A DNA stretch of 64,000 nt from Micromonospora rhizosphaerae. Lineage in GTDB: Bacteria > Actinomycetota > Actinomycetes > Mycobacteriales > Micromonosporaceae. The position numbers and the translations under genes were made by a program. The notes beneath the pieces were generated by a model that ran no database searches, was not told the DNA's origin, and saw only the letters and a list, made by a program, of their open reading frames with translations. The DNA lies in the NCBI RefSeq assembly GCF_900091465.1, contig NZ_FMHV01000002.1, positions 248,001-312,000 on the forward strand. The letters are read 5' to 3'. Positions 34,588 through 44,126 of the stretch are shown here, piece after piece (within the stretch, counting starts at the first letter, position 1; every line of letters begins with the position of its first letter).

Positions 34588-35745
34588 TCAGGTTTCCGGG
34601 GACCGGCGCAGGCCGGTGGCGGCGACGGCCGCGCCGGCCAGGCCCGCGGCGGTGCAGGCAAGCACCCCCGCCGCCCCGGCGCCGGCCGCCAGCACCCCGG
34701 CGGCGCTGGGGATCAGCACCTGCCCGAGCCGGTTGCCGGTCAGCCGCAGGGACATCGCCCGACCGCGCAGGCCGGGCGGGGCGGACTCGGCCAGGAACGA
34801 CATGGTCAGCGGCTGCCCGGCGCCCAGCCCGAGCCCGGCGACGATGACCACCACGGCCATCGCCCAGAACGGCAGGGGCGGCAGCAGCAGCCCGAGACCG
34901 GCGGCGGAGAGGGCGACGGTGCCGATCAGCAGCCGGCGCCGGCCGAGGGCCGCGGCCAGCCGACCGAGCAGCAGCCGGGAGGCCATGGACGCGGCCGCCC
35001 GTAGCCCGAGCAGCACGCCGATCGAGCCGGCCGCGATGCCGCGTTCGGTGCCGAGGGCGGGCAGGTAGACCAGGCTGATGTCGACCGCAGCCAGGACGAC
35101 GCAGCTCACCGTGAGGGCCCGCACCAGACCCGGCTGGCGGAGCAGGTCCCGCATCCCGCCCGCGCCGGACTCGGCGGCCCGCCGGTGGTGACCGGACGGG
35201 CGCAGGAACCCGGCGGCGACCAGCAGCGGCAGGGCGAGCGCGGTGGCCCCGAGGAAGATGGCCCGGGTGTCCGGGATCGGACGGTCCCCGCCGAAGGCCA
35301 CGATCAGGCCGGGCCCGAGCGCCTGGCCCAGCGAGGCGGCGAAGGTGTAGTAGCCGAATGCGGCGTCGTAGCGGTCGGCCGGGGTGCGGTTGGCGACCAG
35401 GGCCTGCTGCGCGACCACCGAGCAGAGGTGTCCGGTGCCGAGGACCATGCTGGCGAGCACCAGGCCGACGACCGAGTCGGCGAGCAGGACGAAGCAGAGA
35501 CCGGCGGCGGCGAGCAGGCCCGACCCGGCCAGCGCGATCCGGCGTTCGCCGAACCGGTCGACCGCGTGGCCGGAGGGGACCGCCAGCATCAGCGGTACGA
35601 CGGCGAAGCTGGCCCCGAGCACGCCCAGCCAGGCCGACGGCACGTCGAGGTCCAGCGCCCGGTACGCGGACGCCGGGCGGAGCATGAAGGTGACCGCCTG
35701 CACGACGATGGTGTGTGCGAGCAGCAGGCCATTCTGGGTGCGCAC
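34588..35745 (-). CDS. MFS transporter
   Basis: A 385-residue major facilitator with about 12 hydrophobic helices. The loop between helices 2 and 3 reads HAVDRFGERRIALAGSGLL and the central loop RRAAESGAGGMRDLLRQPGLVR. Substrate unknown. GTG 35745 starts 47 nt after the universal stress protein gene, so it may be read from the Tct operon promoter. It converges with the cysteine-rich gene, 2 bp between stops. Confidence 0.9.
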   Translation of the reverse strand: MRTQNGLLLAHTIVVQAVTFMLRPASAYRALDLDVPSAWLGVLGASFAVVPLMLAVPSGHAVDRFGERRIALAGSGLLAAAGLCFVLLADSVVGLVLASMVLGTGHLCSVVAQQALVANRTPADRYDAAFGYYTFAASLGQALGPGLIVAFGGDRPIPDTRAIFLGATALALPLLVAAGFLRPSGHHRRAAESGAGGMRDLLRQPGLVRALTVSCVVLAAVDISLVYLPALGTERGIAAGSIGVLLGLRAAASMASRLLLGRLAAALGRRRLLIGTVALSAAGLGLLLPPLPFWAMAVVVIVAGLGLGAGQPLTMSFLAESAPPGLRGRAMSLRLTGNRLGQVLIPSAAGVLAAGAGAAGVLACTAAGLAGAAVAATGLRRSPET

Positions 35746-35792
35746 GGGGACTCCCTTCAGACCGGGAGCCCCCGTCGACGTCGACTTGGCAT

Positions 35793-36185
35793 TCAGTCGG
35801 CCTTGACCGCGAGCACCGGGCAGGAGACCCGGAGCAGGATCTCCTGGGCGTTCGACCCCATGATCAGCTTGCCCACCGGGGTCCGGTGCCGGATCCCGAT
35901 CACCACCAGCGACACGTCCTCCGCCTCGGCGATCTCCACGATCTCCTCGGCGGCGTCCCGGCCCCGCATCAACTGCCGGACCGTGTGGGGCACGCCCGCG
36001 GCGGTCAGCTCGCGGACCACCCGCTCCAGATCGCCCTCCTGGGCGAAGCGCGGATCGACGTACGCGTCGCCGCGCGAGGTGTTCACCACCAGCAGCGGCT
36101 CGTCCCGGAACCGGGCCTGCTCCACGGCAGCCGCCAGGGCCGCCTCGCCGAGCGGCGAGGGCACGTAACCCACCAGCACGGTCAT
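35793..36185 (-). CDS. Universal stress protein (UspA family)
   Basis: A 130-residue single Usp domain. The ATP-binding type motif is [20 protein letters not shown] with the closing [13 protein letters not shown]. The first strand is [20 protein letters not shown] 36185 overlaps the tctA stop (ATGA), so it is translated with the transporter, an arrangement suggesting nucleotide-linked control of uptake. That role is inference. Confidence 0.92.
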   Translation of the reverse strand: MTVLVGYVPSPLGEAALAAAVEQARFRDEPLLVVNTSRGDAYVDPRFAQEGDLERVVRELTAAGVPHTVRQLMRGRDAAEEIVEIAEAEDVSLVVIGIRHRTPVGKLIMGSNAQEILLRVSCPVLAVKAD

Positions 36186-37684
36186 CCGGTCACCAACCTT
36201 CCTCGCAGCGGACGAACCACGAACCGGCCGATCAGCGGCCAGAGCAGCACCACGGCGACCGTGGCGTAGATCAGCCAGGACACCCAGCCGCCGATCAGGC
36301 CGTGCAGCTCGCCGCCGGAGAGCTGCAGCGCCCGCCGGCCCTGCAGTTCGGCGCGCGGGCCGAGGATGACCCCGACGATCAGCGGCAGGATCGGCAGCCC
36401 GAACCGCCGCATGCCGAAGCCGAGCAAACCGAGGGCGAGCAGCAGGAACAGGTCGAACGGCTGGGCGTTGACCGCGTACGCGCCCATCGAGGCGAAGAAG
36501 AGGATGCCGGCGTAGAGGTACGGGCGCGGGATCCGCAGCAGCCGCGCCCAGGCCGGGGCGAGCGGCAGGTTGAGCACCAGCAGCAGCAGGTTGCCGATGA
36601 AGAGGCTGGCGATCAGCGTCCAGACCAGGGTGGACTCCCGGGTGAAGAGCAGCGGGCCGGGCTGGATGCCGTACCCCTGGAAGGCGGCCAGCATCACCGC
36701 GGCGGTGGCGTTGGTGGGCAGGCCGAGGGCGAGCATCGGCACCAGCGTGCCCGCGGCCGAGGCGTTGTTGGCCGCCTCCGGTCCGGCGACACCCTCGATC
36801 GCGCCCCGGCCGAACTCCTCCGAATGCTTCGACAGCTTCTTCTCGGTGACGTACGACAGGAAGGTCGGGATCTCCGCCCCGCCGGCCGGCACCGCGCCGA
36901 ACGGGAACCCGAGGGCGGTGCCGCGCAGCCACGGCTTCCAGGACCGCTTCCAGTCCTGCTTCCCCATCCAGGGCTGCCCCACCGGGATCACCTCGCCAGC
37001 CTTGCGGCGCAGGTGCGCGGCGATCCAGAGCGCCTCGCCCACGGCGAAGATGCCGACCGCCACCACGACCACGTCGATGCCGTCGGCGAGCTGCGGCAGC
37101 CCGAAGGTGAGCCGCTGCTGACCGGTCTGGTCGATTCCGATCACGCCGATGGTCAGGCCGAGCAGCAGCGAGGCGAAGCCGCGCACCCGGGACGCGCCGA
37201 GCACCGCGGTGACCGCCACGAAGGCCAGCAGCATCAGCGCGAAGTAGTCGGGCGCGCCGAGGCTGACCGCGAACTGCACCACCGGCGGGGCGACCAACAC
37301 CAGCAGCAGGGTGGCGATGGTGCCGGCGACGAACGAGCCGATCGCGGCGGTGGCCAGCGCCTGCGCGGCCCGGCCCGCCTTCGCCATCTTGTTGCCCTCG
37401 ATCGCGGTCACCACCGAGGACGACTCGCCGGGCGTGTTCAGCAGGATCGAGGTGGTCGAGCCGCCGTACATGCCGCCGTAGAAGATGCCGGCGAACATGA
37501 TGAGCGCCTGCGCCGGCTCCATCCCGTAGGTGACCGGCAGCAGCAGTGCCACCGTCATCGCCGGCCCGATGCCGGGCAGCACCCCGACGGCGGTGCCGAT
37601 GGTCACGCCGAGCAGCGCGAACAGCAGGTTCATCGGGGTCACCACGTTGGCGAACCCGTCGAGCAGGTTGGCGAGGTTGTCCAT
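36182..37684 (-). CDS. tctA: Tripartite tricarboxylate transporter large membrane subunit TctA
   Basis: A 500-residue, roughly 12-helix integral protein. Family motifs are visible: [40 protein letters not shown], and [19 protein letters not shown] in the second half. It pairs with TctB and receives substrate from TctC. Its ATG is directly next to the tctB stop. The cargo may be citrate or another carboxylate. Confidence 0.95.
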   Translation of the reverse strand: MDNLANLLDGFANVVTPMNLLFALLGVTIGTAVGVLPGIGPAMTVALLLPVTYGMEPAQALIMFAGIFYGGMYGGSTTSILLNTPGESSSVVTAIEGNKMAKAGRAAQALATAAIGSFVAGTIATLLLVLVAPPVVQFAVSLGAPDYFALMLLAFVAVTAVLGASRVRGFASLLLGLTIGVIGIDQTGQQRLTFGLPQLADGIDVVVVAVGIFAVGEALWIAAHLRRKAGEVIPVGQPWMGKQDWKRSWKPWLRGTALGFPFGAVPAGGAEIPTFLSYVTEKKLSKHSEEFGRGAIEGVAGPEAANNASAAGTLVPMLALGLPTNATAAVMLAAFQGYGIQPGPLLFTRESTLVWTLIASLFIGNLLLLVLNLPLAPAWARLLRIPRPYLYAGILFFASMGAYAVNAQPFDLFLLLALGLLGFGMRRFGLPILPLIVGVILGPRAELQGRRALQLSGGELHGLIGGWVSWLIYATVAVVLLWPLIGRFVVRPLRGRLVTG

Positions 37685-38359
37685 CTACAGGATCCCTTGC
37701 AGCACGCCGGCGGGCAGGTTGATGTCGAGCCCGATGGCGAAGGTGTAGAACGTGATCAGCGACAGCGCGACGGCGATCAGCAGGTTGCGCACGTAGTGCC
37801 GGTTGCCCAGCGCGAACGCGGAGCCCCAGAAGAGGAGCGTCCCGCTGATCACCCAACCGAGCCGGTCGATCAGCACCGCGTTGACCAGGAACGCGCCGAT
37901 CAGCAACAGCACGGTCCGCCAGTCGATCGGGGTGGTCAGGTCGACGTCCTCGCCGGCCTCCGGCTCGCCCGCGCCGCCCCGGGCCACGTCCACCGCGTAG
38001 ATCGCCGCGACGATCAGCAGCAGCACGCCCAGCAAAATCGGCACCGGCTTGGGGCCGATCGGGTCGGCGCTGTTCACCGCATGCCCGATGCGGGTCGCGT
38101 CGACGATGACGAAAGCACCGACGAGGGCCAGGAAGGCGCAGACGCCGTACTGGGCCCGGTCGGGCTTCGGCGCCGGGCCGTCCTCCACCGCCGGGTCCGC
38201 GACGGTCGGCGGGACGTCGGCCGTCGCTGCCCGCGCCGCCTCCGGCGACGTACGCTCCGCGCCCGGCTGCTCCGGGATCGGCGGTACGGATGTCTCCACG
38301 GCCGGGGGCCGGGGCGGCTGCTCGCCGCCCCGGTCCGGTCGGGTGGTCATCCCGCTCAT
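37685..38359 (-). CDS. tctB: Tripartite tricarboxylate transporter small membrane subunit TctB
   Basis: A 224-residue protein. A Pro/Ala-rich cytoplasmic extension of about 75 residues precedes four helices (CAFLALVGAFVIVDATRIG; PVPILLGVLLLIVAAIYAV; TVLLLIGAFLVNAVLIDRLG; and the C-terminal pair). The extension is longer than usual. ATG 38359 overlaps the tctC stop (ATGA). Confidence 0.9.
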   Translation of the reverse strand: MSGMTTRPDRGGEQPPRPPAVETSVPPIPEQPGAERTSPEAARAATADVPPTVADPAVEDGPAPKPDRAQYGVCAFLALVGAFVIVDATRIGHAVNSADPIGPKPVPILLGVLLLIVAAIYAVDVARGGAGEPEAGEDVDLTTPIDWRTVLLLIGAFLVNAVLIDRLGWVISGTLLFWGSAFALGNRHYVRNLLIAVALSLITFYTFAIGLDINLPAGVLQGIL

Positions 38360-39360
38360 GCCAACCCGAGCTGCTTGAGCACGTCGGCCACGGCCTTGTC
38401 CTGCTCGGTCAGGAAGGTGCCGAACTCGTCGCCGGTGACGAAGGCGTCGGTCCAGCCGCGCTTCTTCAGCTCGGCCTTCCACTCGTCCGACTCGTGCATC
38501 TTGGTCAGCGCGTCGATCCAGACCTTCTTGTCGGCGTCGCTGATGCCGGGGGGCGCGACGATGCCCCGCCAGTTGGTGAAGACCAGGTCGATGCCGGACG
38601 ACTTGAGGGTCGGCACGTCCTTGAGCGCCTCGATCGGCGCCTCGCTGGTCACCGCGAGGACGCGGATCTGGCCGGCCTCGACCTGGTCGAGGAACTCGCC
38701 GAAGCCGCTGGCGCCGAAGGCCACCTTGCCGCCGAGCACGGCCGGCAGCAGCTCGCCGCCGCCGTCGTAGGACACGAAGTTGACCTGACGGGGGTCGATG
38801 CCGACGGTCTTCGCGAGCTGCATCGGCAGCAGGTGGTCCGGGCCGCCGGGCGACGAGCCGCCACCGACCGCGATCCCCTTCGGGTTGGCCTTCCAGGCCG
38901 CGACCAGGTCGTTGATGGTCTTGTACGGGGAGTCCTTCGGCACCACGATGGCGCCGGCCTCCTCGATCAGCTTCGCCAGCGGGGTGGTCTGGGTGAGCGT
39001 CGCCGCCGACTTGGAGGTGTACGAGGCACCGACCACGCCGAGCCCCATCTGCATGGCGAGCTTGCCGTTGCCCTTCTCGTTCACGGTCCGCTGGAGGCCG
39101 ACCGTGCCGCCCGCGCCGGGCAGGTTGAAGACCTGCACGCCGGTAGCGATCTTGGCGTCCTCCATCACCTTCGCGGCGGTACGGGCCGTGGTGTCGTACC
39201 CGCCGCCGGGGGTGTTCGGCACCATGATCCGCAGACCGGTGACCGGCTTGCCGTCGCTGGCGCCGCCCTCGTTCTTGTCGGCGGTGGCGCCGCAGGCAGC
39301 CAGGGCCAGCGCCGTGGCGGCGGCGACCCCCATGACCAGCACGTTTCTCCTAGTTGCCAT
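38356..39360 (-). CDS. tctC: Tripartite tricarboxylate transporter substrate-binding lipoprotein TctC
   Basis: A 334-residue extracytoplasmic receptor. The signal sequence ends in lipobox LALAAC (Cys near 23). Family motifs follow: IMVPNTPGGGYDTTAR, NLPGAGGTVGLQR, VGGGSSPGGPDHLL and NWRGIVAPPGI. ATG 39360 follows GGAAGAG. First gene of the tct operon and divergent from the sensor kinase gene, which probably controls it. Confidence 0.94.
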   Translation of the reverse strand: MATRRNVLVMGVAAATALALAACGATADKNEGGASDGKPVTGLRIMVPNTPGGGYDTTARTAAKVMEDAKIATGVQVFNLPGAGGTVGLQRTVNEKGNGKLAMQMGLGVVGASYTSKSAATLTQTTPLAKLIEEAGAIVVPKDSPYKTINDLVAAWKANPKGIAVGGGSSPGGPDHLLPMQLAKTVGIDPRQVNFVSYDGGGELLPAVLGGKVAFGASGFGEFLDQVEAGQIRVLAVTSEAPIEALKDVPTLKSSGIDLVFTNWRGIVAPPGISDADKKVWIDALTKMHESDEWKAELKKRGWTDAFVTGDEFGTFLTEQDKAVADVLKQLGLA

Positions 39361-39459
39361 CTTGTTTCTCTTCCGTTTCGAATGAGTCCAGCGGCAAGAT
39401 GGTGGCCTCCACGTGGGCAACTTGTCTGCGTTGTGTCACCAGCGGAAGTTGAGGTCTTT
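39361..39459. promoter_or_regulatory. Divergent tctC / citA-like control region
   Basis: This 99-bp spacer must hold both promoters. It contains a perfect palindrome CCACGTGG (39409-39416) and a direct repeat CCAGCGG (39388-39394 and 39439-39445) on either side. These are candidate sites for the CitB-type response regulator. No certain -10/-35 was found. Confidence 0.35.
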
Positions 39460-41190
39460 GTGGTCGCGATCACGTCCCGCCGCCGCACGCTGGCCGGGCA
39501 GCTGCTGGTCCTCCAGCTCGCGATCATCGTCGTCGTGCTGGTGGCCGTCGCCGCCGTCTCGCTGGCCCAGTCCGAGGCCACCTTCAAGCGGGTGGAGGGG
39601 GATCGCGTGGCGGCCCTCGGCGAGCAGCTCGCCGCCGACAGACTGCTGCGCGACCGGCTCAACCAGCCGGTGCCGGCCGAGACGATCGCGCCACTGGTGC
39701 AGAACATGGCGACCCGGTCCGGGGTGACCTCGGTGACCGTGGCCGACGCGCGGGGTCGGGTGGTCAGTTCCACCAACCCGACCCTGGTCGGCTCGCCCGT
39801 AATGCTGGGCGATCGCCAGGTGGCCGAGGGCCGGAGCTGGTTCGGCGAGCTGGAGGTCGACGGATCCCGGGAACTGGTCGCCCAGGTGCCCGTGCTCGGT
39901 GCCCGCGAGGAGAACCTGGGGCGCTATCTGGGCGTGGTGGTGATCGGTGAGGCGTCGCCGACCTGGTTGGAACGGCTGGTCGGGGCATCGTCGTACCTCT
40001 TGACCTACCTCGGCATCGCGAGCCTGCTCGGGGTGGTGGGGTCCTGGCTGCTGGCTCGGCGGATCAAGCGGCAGACCCTGGGCCTGGAACCGCGGGAGAT
40101 CGCCGGGCTCGCCGAGCACCGGGAGGCACTGCTGCACGGCATCGCCGAGGGGGTGATCGCGCTGGACCCGCAGCTACGGGTCACGCTGGTGAACGGAGTC
40201 GGCCGACGCCTGCTCGGCCTACCCGAACACTGCCTCGGTCGCAGCCTGTCCGAGCTGGGGATCTCCGGCCGGCTGCGGGACGTGCTGGCCGGCGCCGGCA
40301 CCGGCCCCGAGGCGCGCGACCAGGTCGTGGTCCGGCGCGGCCGGGTGCTGGTGATGAACCGGATGACGGTCCGGAAGGACGGCCGCCGGCTCGGCTCGGT
40401 GACCACGCTGCGGGACCGGACCGAGCTGGCCCGGCTGGAGCAGGAGATCGGCTCGTTCCGGAGCACCACCGAGCTGCTCCGGGCGCAGACCCACGAGTTC
40501 GCCAACCAGCTGCACACCATCTCCGGGCTGATCCAGATCGGCGAGCACGACGAGGTGGTCCGGTACGTCGACGCGCTGAGCCGGCACCGCGCCTCACTGG
40601 ACCTGACGATCACCAGCCGGATCCACGACACCGCGGTGGCCGCGCTGCTGATGGCGAAGTCGGCGGTGGCCGCCGAACGCCGGGTGGAGCTGCGGATCTC
40701 CGAGCGGACCGGGCTCGACCGGCTGGAGCCCGAGGTCTCGGCTGACGTCGCGACGGTGCTGGGCAACCTGGTCGACAACGCCGTCGAGGCGGTGGCCGGC
40801 AGCCGGGAGCGGGCAGGGCGTACCCCTGGAAGCGGGCGGGAGACGCCGGTCGGCGCCGGTGGGCGGGACGCCGGCGCGGCGGATCCGGGCGAGCCCGACC
40901 CGACGGCCCGACCCGCCTGGGTGGAGGTCGAGCTGCGCCAGGACGCCTCGTCCGTGGAGATCGTCGTCCGGGACTCCGGCCCCGGGGTGGCCCCCGAGCT
41001 GGCCCAGGAGGTCTTCGCTCACGGCTTCACCACCAAGGCGGCCCAGGGCGGTGAGCGCGGCATCGGGTTGGCGCTCACCCGGCTGGTGTGCCACCGTCGC
41101 GGCGGCGAGGTCGCGGTGATGAACACCGAGGAGGGGGCGATGTTCACCGCGCGGATGTCGGTGTCCAGGGCATTGGAGGAGGCGCGATGA
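39460..41190 (+). CDS. CitA/DcuS-type sensor histidine kinase
   Basis: A 576-residue kinase. Helix 1 (about 13-33), an extracytoplasmic PASTA-free Cache/PDC-like sensor (about 35-165), helix 2 (about 178-200) and a PAS domain precede the kinase core. The H-box lies in ELLRAQTHEFANQLHTISGL, N-box in VLGNLVDNAVEAV, and G-boxes in VRDSGPGV and GERGIGLALTRLV. An unusual low-complexity insertion of about 35 residues separates the N and G1 boxes. GTG 39460 is 5 nt after GAGG. It should sense a carboxylate for the Tct system. Confidence 0.92.
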   Translation: MVAITSRRRTLAGQLLVLQLAIIVVVLVAVAAVSLAQSEATFKRVEGDRVAALGEQLAADRLLRDRLNQPVPAETIAPLVQNMATRSGVTSVTVADARGRVVSSTNPTLVGSPVMLGDRQVAEGRSWFGELEVDGSRELVAQVPVLGAREENLGRYLGVVVIGEASPTWLERLVGASSYLLTYLGIASLLGVVGSWLLARRIKRQTLGLEPREIAGLAEHREALLHGIAEGVIALDPQLRVTLVNGVGRRLLGLPEHCLGRSLSELGISGRLRDVLAGAGTGPEARDQVVVRRGRVLVMNRMTVRKDGRRLGSVTTLRDRTELARLEQEIGSFRSTTELLRAQTHEFANQLHTISGLIQIGEHDEVVRYVDALSRHRASLDLTITSRIHDTAVAALLMAKSAVAAERRVELRISERTGLDRLEPEVSADVATVLGNLVDNAVEAVAGSRERAGRTPGSGRETPVGAGGRDAGAADPGEPDPTARPAWVEVELRQDASSVEIVVRDSGPGVAPELAQEVFAHGFTTKAAQGGERGIGLALTRLVCHRRGGEVAVMNTEEGAMFTARMSVSRALEEAR

Positions 41191-41858
41191 TCGACGTGCT
41201 CGTCGTCGACGACGACTTCATGGTCGCCCGGATCCACTGCGGCTTCGTCGAGCGGGTCGACGGCTTCCGGGTCGTCGGCACCGCGAGCACCGGCGAACAG
41301 GCGATCGCCAAGGTCGACGAGTTCCGCCCCGACCTGGTGCTGCTCGACCTCTACCTGCCCGACATGTTCGGCCTCGACGTGGTGACCCGGCTGCGGGCCG
41401 CCCGGCACGACTGCGACATCCTGGTGATCAGCGCCGCTCGGGAGGCGGAGGCGGTCCGCGGGGCCGTCCGCTACGGCGCGGTCAACTACCTGCTCAAGCC
41501 GTTCGGCTTCGACGAGCTGCGGGGCCGGCTGGAGCAGTACGCCGCCCGGCGCAACTCACTGCGCGCCGCCGTGGTCAGCGACCAGGCCGATGTCGACCGG
41601 GTGCTCTCCCGCAGCGGCTCGATCGCCTCCGCGGCCCTGCCCCGGGGCCTCAGTCCGGAGACCGCGGAGCTGGTCGAGCGCGCGCTGCGCGAGCACGACG
41701 GCACCCTCTCGGCGGCCGAGTGCGCCAACCGGGTGGGCATCTCCCGGGTCAGCGCCCGCCGCTACCTGGAGCACTTCTCGGGCACGGGACGCGCCGAGGT
41801 GACCCTGCGCTACGGCGCGGCCGGGCGTCCAGAACGCCGCTACTGCTGGGTGGGCTGA
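41187..41858 (+). CDS. CitB/DcuR-type response regulator
   Basis: A 223-residue regulator. The receiver domain (LVVDDDFMVARIHCGFVE) carries phospho-acceptor Asp54 in LVLLDLYLPDMFG. A linker leads to an HTH domain (AAECANRVGISRVSARRYLE). ATG 41187 overlaps the kinase stop (ATGA). The likely target is the divergent tct operon. Confidence 0.93.
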   Translation: MIDVLVVDDDFMVARIHCGFVERVDGFRVVGTASTGEQAIAKVDEFRPDLVLLDLYLPDMFGLDVVTRLRAARHDCDILVISAAREAEAVRGAVRYGAVNYLLKPFGFDELRGRLEQYAARRNSLRAAVVSDQADVDRVLSRSGSIASAALPRGLSPETAELVERALREHDGTLSAAECANRVGISRVSARRYLEHFSGTGRAEVTLRYGAAGRPERRYCWVG

Positions 41859-41921
41859 CCCGCCGGGGCGGCGGTCCAACCCGACTCCGTGCCCGCGGTC
41901 ACCGCCAGTAGGGCCGGCCGG

Positions 41922-42605
41922 TCACGGCTCGAACTTGTAGCCCAGGCCGCGGACGGTGACGATGTAGCGCGGCGCGGAGGGCTCCGGCTCGATCTTGGAG
42001 CGGAGCCGCTTGACGTGCACGTCCAGGGTCTTGGTGTCGCCGACGTAGTCGGCGCCCCAGACCCGGTCGATCAGCTGCCCGCGGGTGAGCACCCGGCCGG
42101 CGTTGCGGAGCAGCAGCTCCAGCAGCTCGAACTCCTTCAGCGGCAGCTGGACCGCCGCGCCCTCGACGCTCACCACGTGCCGCTCGATGTCCATCCGGAC
42201 CGGGCCGGCGGCGAGCGTCGGGGCGCCCGACTCGGTCGCCTCCACGCTCTGCCGGCGCAGCACGGCCCGGATCCGGGCCACCAGCTCCCGCGGGGAGTAC
42301 GGCTTGGTCACGTAGTCGTCGGCCCCGATCTCCAGGCCGACGACCTTGTCGATCTCGCTGTCCCGGGCGGTGACCATGATGATCGGCACGTGCGAGCGCT
42401 GCCGGAGCTGGCGGCAGACCTCGGTGCCCGACATCTCCGGCAACATCAGGTCGAGCAGCACGATGTCGGCGCCGGTCCGGTCGAACTCGGTGAGGGCGGA
42501 CGGACCCGTCGCGGCGACGGAGACCTCGAAGCCCTCCTTGCGGAGCATGTAGGACAGGGCGTCGGAGAACGATTCCTCGTCCTCGACCACCAGTACGCGG
42601 CTCAA
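41922..42605 (-). CDS. regX3: Phosphate-responsive response regulator RegX3/PhoP (OmpR family)
   Basis: A 227-residue regulator. The receiver has Asp52 in IVLLDLMLPEMSG, the switch segment IIMVTARDSEIDKVVGLEIG, and KPYSPRELVARIRAVLRR. The winged-helix domain ends GDTKTLDVHVKRLRSKIE, near-identical to mycobacterial RegX3 and Streptomyces PhoP. The only start giving the full receiver is TTG 42605, 8 nt after AAAGGA. It probably binds the GTTCACC repeats before phoU and senX3. Confidence 0.95.
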   Translation of the reverse strand: MSRVLVVEDEESFSDALSYMLRKEGFEVSVAATGPSALTEFDRTGADIVLLDLMLPEMSGTEVCRQLRQRSHVPIIMVTARDSEIDKVVGLEIGADDYVTKPYSPRELVARIRAVLRRQSVEATESGAPTLAAGPVRMDIERHVVSVEGAAVQLPLKEFELLELLLRNAGRVLTRGQLIDRVWGADYVGDTKTLDVHVKRLRSKIEPEPSAPRYIVTVRGLGYKFEP

Positions 42606-42632
42606 CGGGTGTTCCTTTCCTGTCGGTCAGAC

Positions 42633-43916
42633 CTACCGGAGCTCGGCCGGGCCGGCCTCGATCTCAGCGGAGGAGAGTGTCGCCTCCAGGTCGTCCGGTG
42701 GGCGGGCGGGCAGCCGGAGGGTGAACGTCGACCCCCCACCAAGAGTGCTCGCGACGTCCACCCGACCGCCATGGTTGCTGGCGATGTGTTTGACGATGGC
42801 CAGGCCAAGGCCGGTGCCGCCGGTGGCGCGCGAGCGGGCCTGGTCCGCCCGGTAGAACCGCTCGAAGATCCGGTCGACCTCGTTCGGCGCGATGCCGATG
42901 CCCTGGTCGGCCACCGCGATCTCGATGTGCTCCTCGGTGCTCCGGGCGGCGATCCGTACCGTGGTGTCCTCGCCCGAGTAGTTGATGGCGTTCTCCACCA
43001 GGTTGGCCACGGCGGTGGCGATCTGGGTGTCGCTGCCGTAGACGGTGAGGCCGCGCTCGCCGTCGACCAGGACGTTCACCCGGCGGGCGGCGGCTGCAGT
43101 GCGGGTGCGGTCCATCGCCTCGGCGATCACCCAGTCCACCGCCACCGGCTCCGGCGACGGCTGCGGCTCGGCGCCCTGCAGCCGGGTCAGCTCCAGCAGC
43201 TCCTGCACCAGCCGGCCGAGTCTGGTCGACTCGTGCTGGATCCGCTCGGCGAACCGTCGGGCGGCGACCAGGTCCTCCGAGAGGTCGGGCGCCCCGTCGC
43301 CGGCCGGCTCGGTGGCGTCCAGCAGCGCCTCGGCGAGCAGTTGCAGCGCACCGATCGGGGTTTTCAGCTCGTGGCTGACGTTGGCCACGAAGTCCCGCCG
43401 GACCCGGGCCACCCGGTGCGACTCGGTGACGTCGGCCGCCTCGATCGAGATGTAGCCGCCGCCGAGACCCAACGCCCGCAGGTGCACGCCGAGCGGGTTG
43501 TCACCGGTGTTGTCGCGGCCGCGCGGCAGATCCAGCTCGATCTCCCGCCGCACCCCGGTGCGGCGGACCTGCCCGGCCAGCGTACGAAGCAGGGGGTGGG
43601 CGGCGATGGAGCCCGGCGTGGCGCCGGTGCGGAGCAGGCCCATGGCCCGGGCGGCCGGATTCATCAGGACCGGCACGTCGTCCGGGTCCAGGACCACGAC
43701 GCCGGCGCGGAGCGAGTCGATCGTCTTGCGGCCGAGCCCGGGGAGCCCGCCCTGCTGGTCCTCCGGAATCGGGAGCCTCCCTGCACTCCAGCGGGAGCGA
43801 CCGCTCCCCGGCCGCGCCCAGCGCCGCCACCACTCCCGGCGTCGGCGCAGCAGCAGCCCGGCGACCAGTCCGGTCACCAGAGCCAGGGCCACCACGACCG
43901 CCACCGCCCATTCCAC
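42633..43916 (-). CDS. senX3: Phosphate-responsive sensor histidine kinase SenX3/PhoR
   Basis: A 427-residue kinase. One or two short N-terminal membrane helices (AVAVVVALALVTGLVAGLLL) lead to a PAS domain (about 70-180). The H-box FVANVSHELKTPIGALQLLA, N-box ATAVANLVENAINYS, and G-boxes VADQGIGIAPNEVDR and TGGTGLGLAIVKHIA follow. It phosphorylates RegX3, whose gene starts 27 nt downstream. The GTG start faces phoU across a 210-bp divergent region with PHO-box-like repeats. Confidence 0.95.
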   Translation of the reverse strand: MEWAVAVVVALALVTGLVAGLLLRRRREWWRRWARPGSGRSRWSAGRLPIPEDQQGGLPGLGRKTIDSLRAGVVVLDPDDVPVLMNPAARAMGLLRTGATPGSIAAHPLLRTLAGQVRRTGVRREIELDLPRGRDNTGDNPLGVHLRALGLGGGYISIEAADVTESHRVARVRRDFVANVSHELKTPIGALQLLAEALLDATEPAGDGAPDLSEDLVAARRFAERIQHESTRLGRLVQELLELTRLQGAEPQPSPEPVAVDWVIAEAMDRTRTAAAARRVNVLVDGERGLTVYGSDTQIATAVANLVENAINYSGEDTTVRIAARSTEEHIEIAVADQGIGIAPNEVDRIFERFYRADQARSRATGGTGLGLAIVKHIASNHGGRVDVASTLGGGSTFTLRLPARPPDDLEATLSSAEIEAGPAELR

Positions 43917-43988
43917 CCGGCGATCGTAGGGTCATTGTTAACCTGGCTATCGCCCAGAACGGGACGAACCACTCTCACTTCCGGGAAA

Positions 43989-44031
43989 GTTCACCCCCGG
44001 GTCCCGCGTCGTTCACCCGCGTTCACCTCCG
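43989..44031 (+). promoter_or_regulatory. PHO-box repeats between senX3 and phoU
   Basis: GTTCACCCCCG (43989-43999), GTTCACCCGC (44011-44020) and GTTCACCTCCG (44021-44031) form direct repeats. The first is spaced by 22 nt (two 11-nt turns, with a weak unit GGTCCCGCGTC between) and the last two by 10 nt. This matches the known architecture of actinobacterial PhoP/RegX3 boxes. The site can serve phoU and the divergent senX3-regX3 operon. Confidence 0.75.
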
Positions 44032-44126
44032 GTCCGTTCCACCGGCCTACCGTGGGTCGCGCACCTGCTCAACCCGTGCGCCGGCACCGACCTCGGGCCG
44101 GCTGCCACCGACCCCAGGAAGTGACG

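Noticed and set aside
36302..38770. An 822-codon plus-strand frame antisense to tctA, tctB and tctC
   Set aside because: It crosses three well-supported genes and shows His/Gln/Arg-rich shadow composition without motifs.
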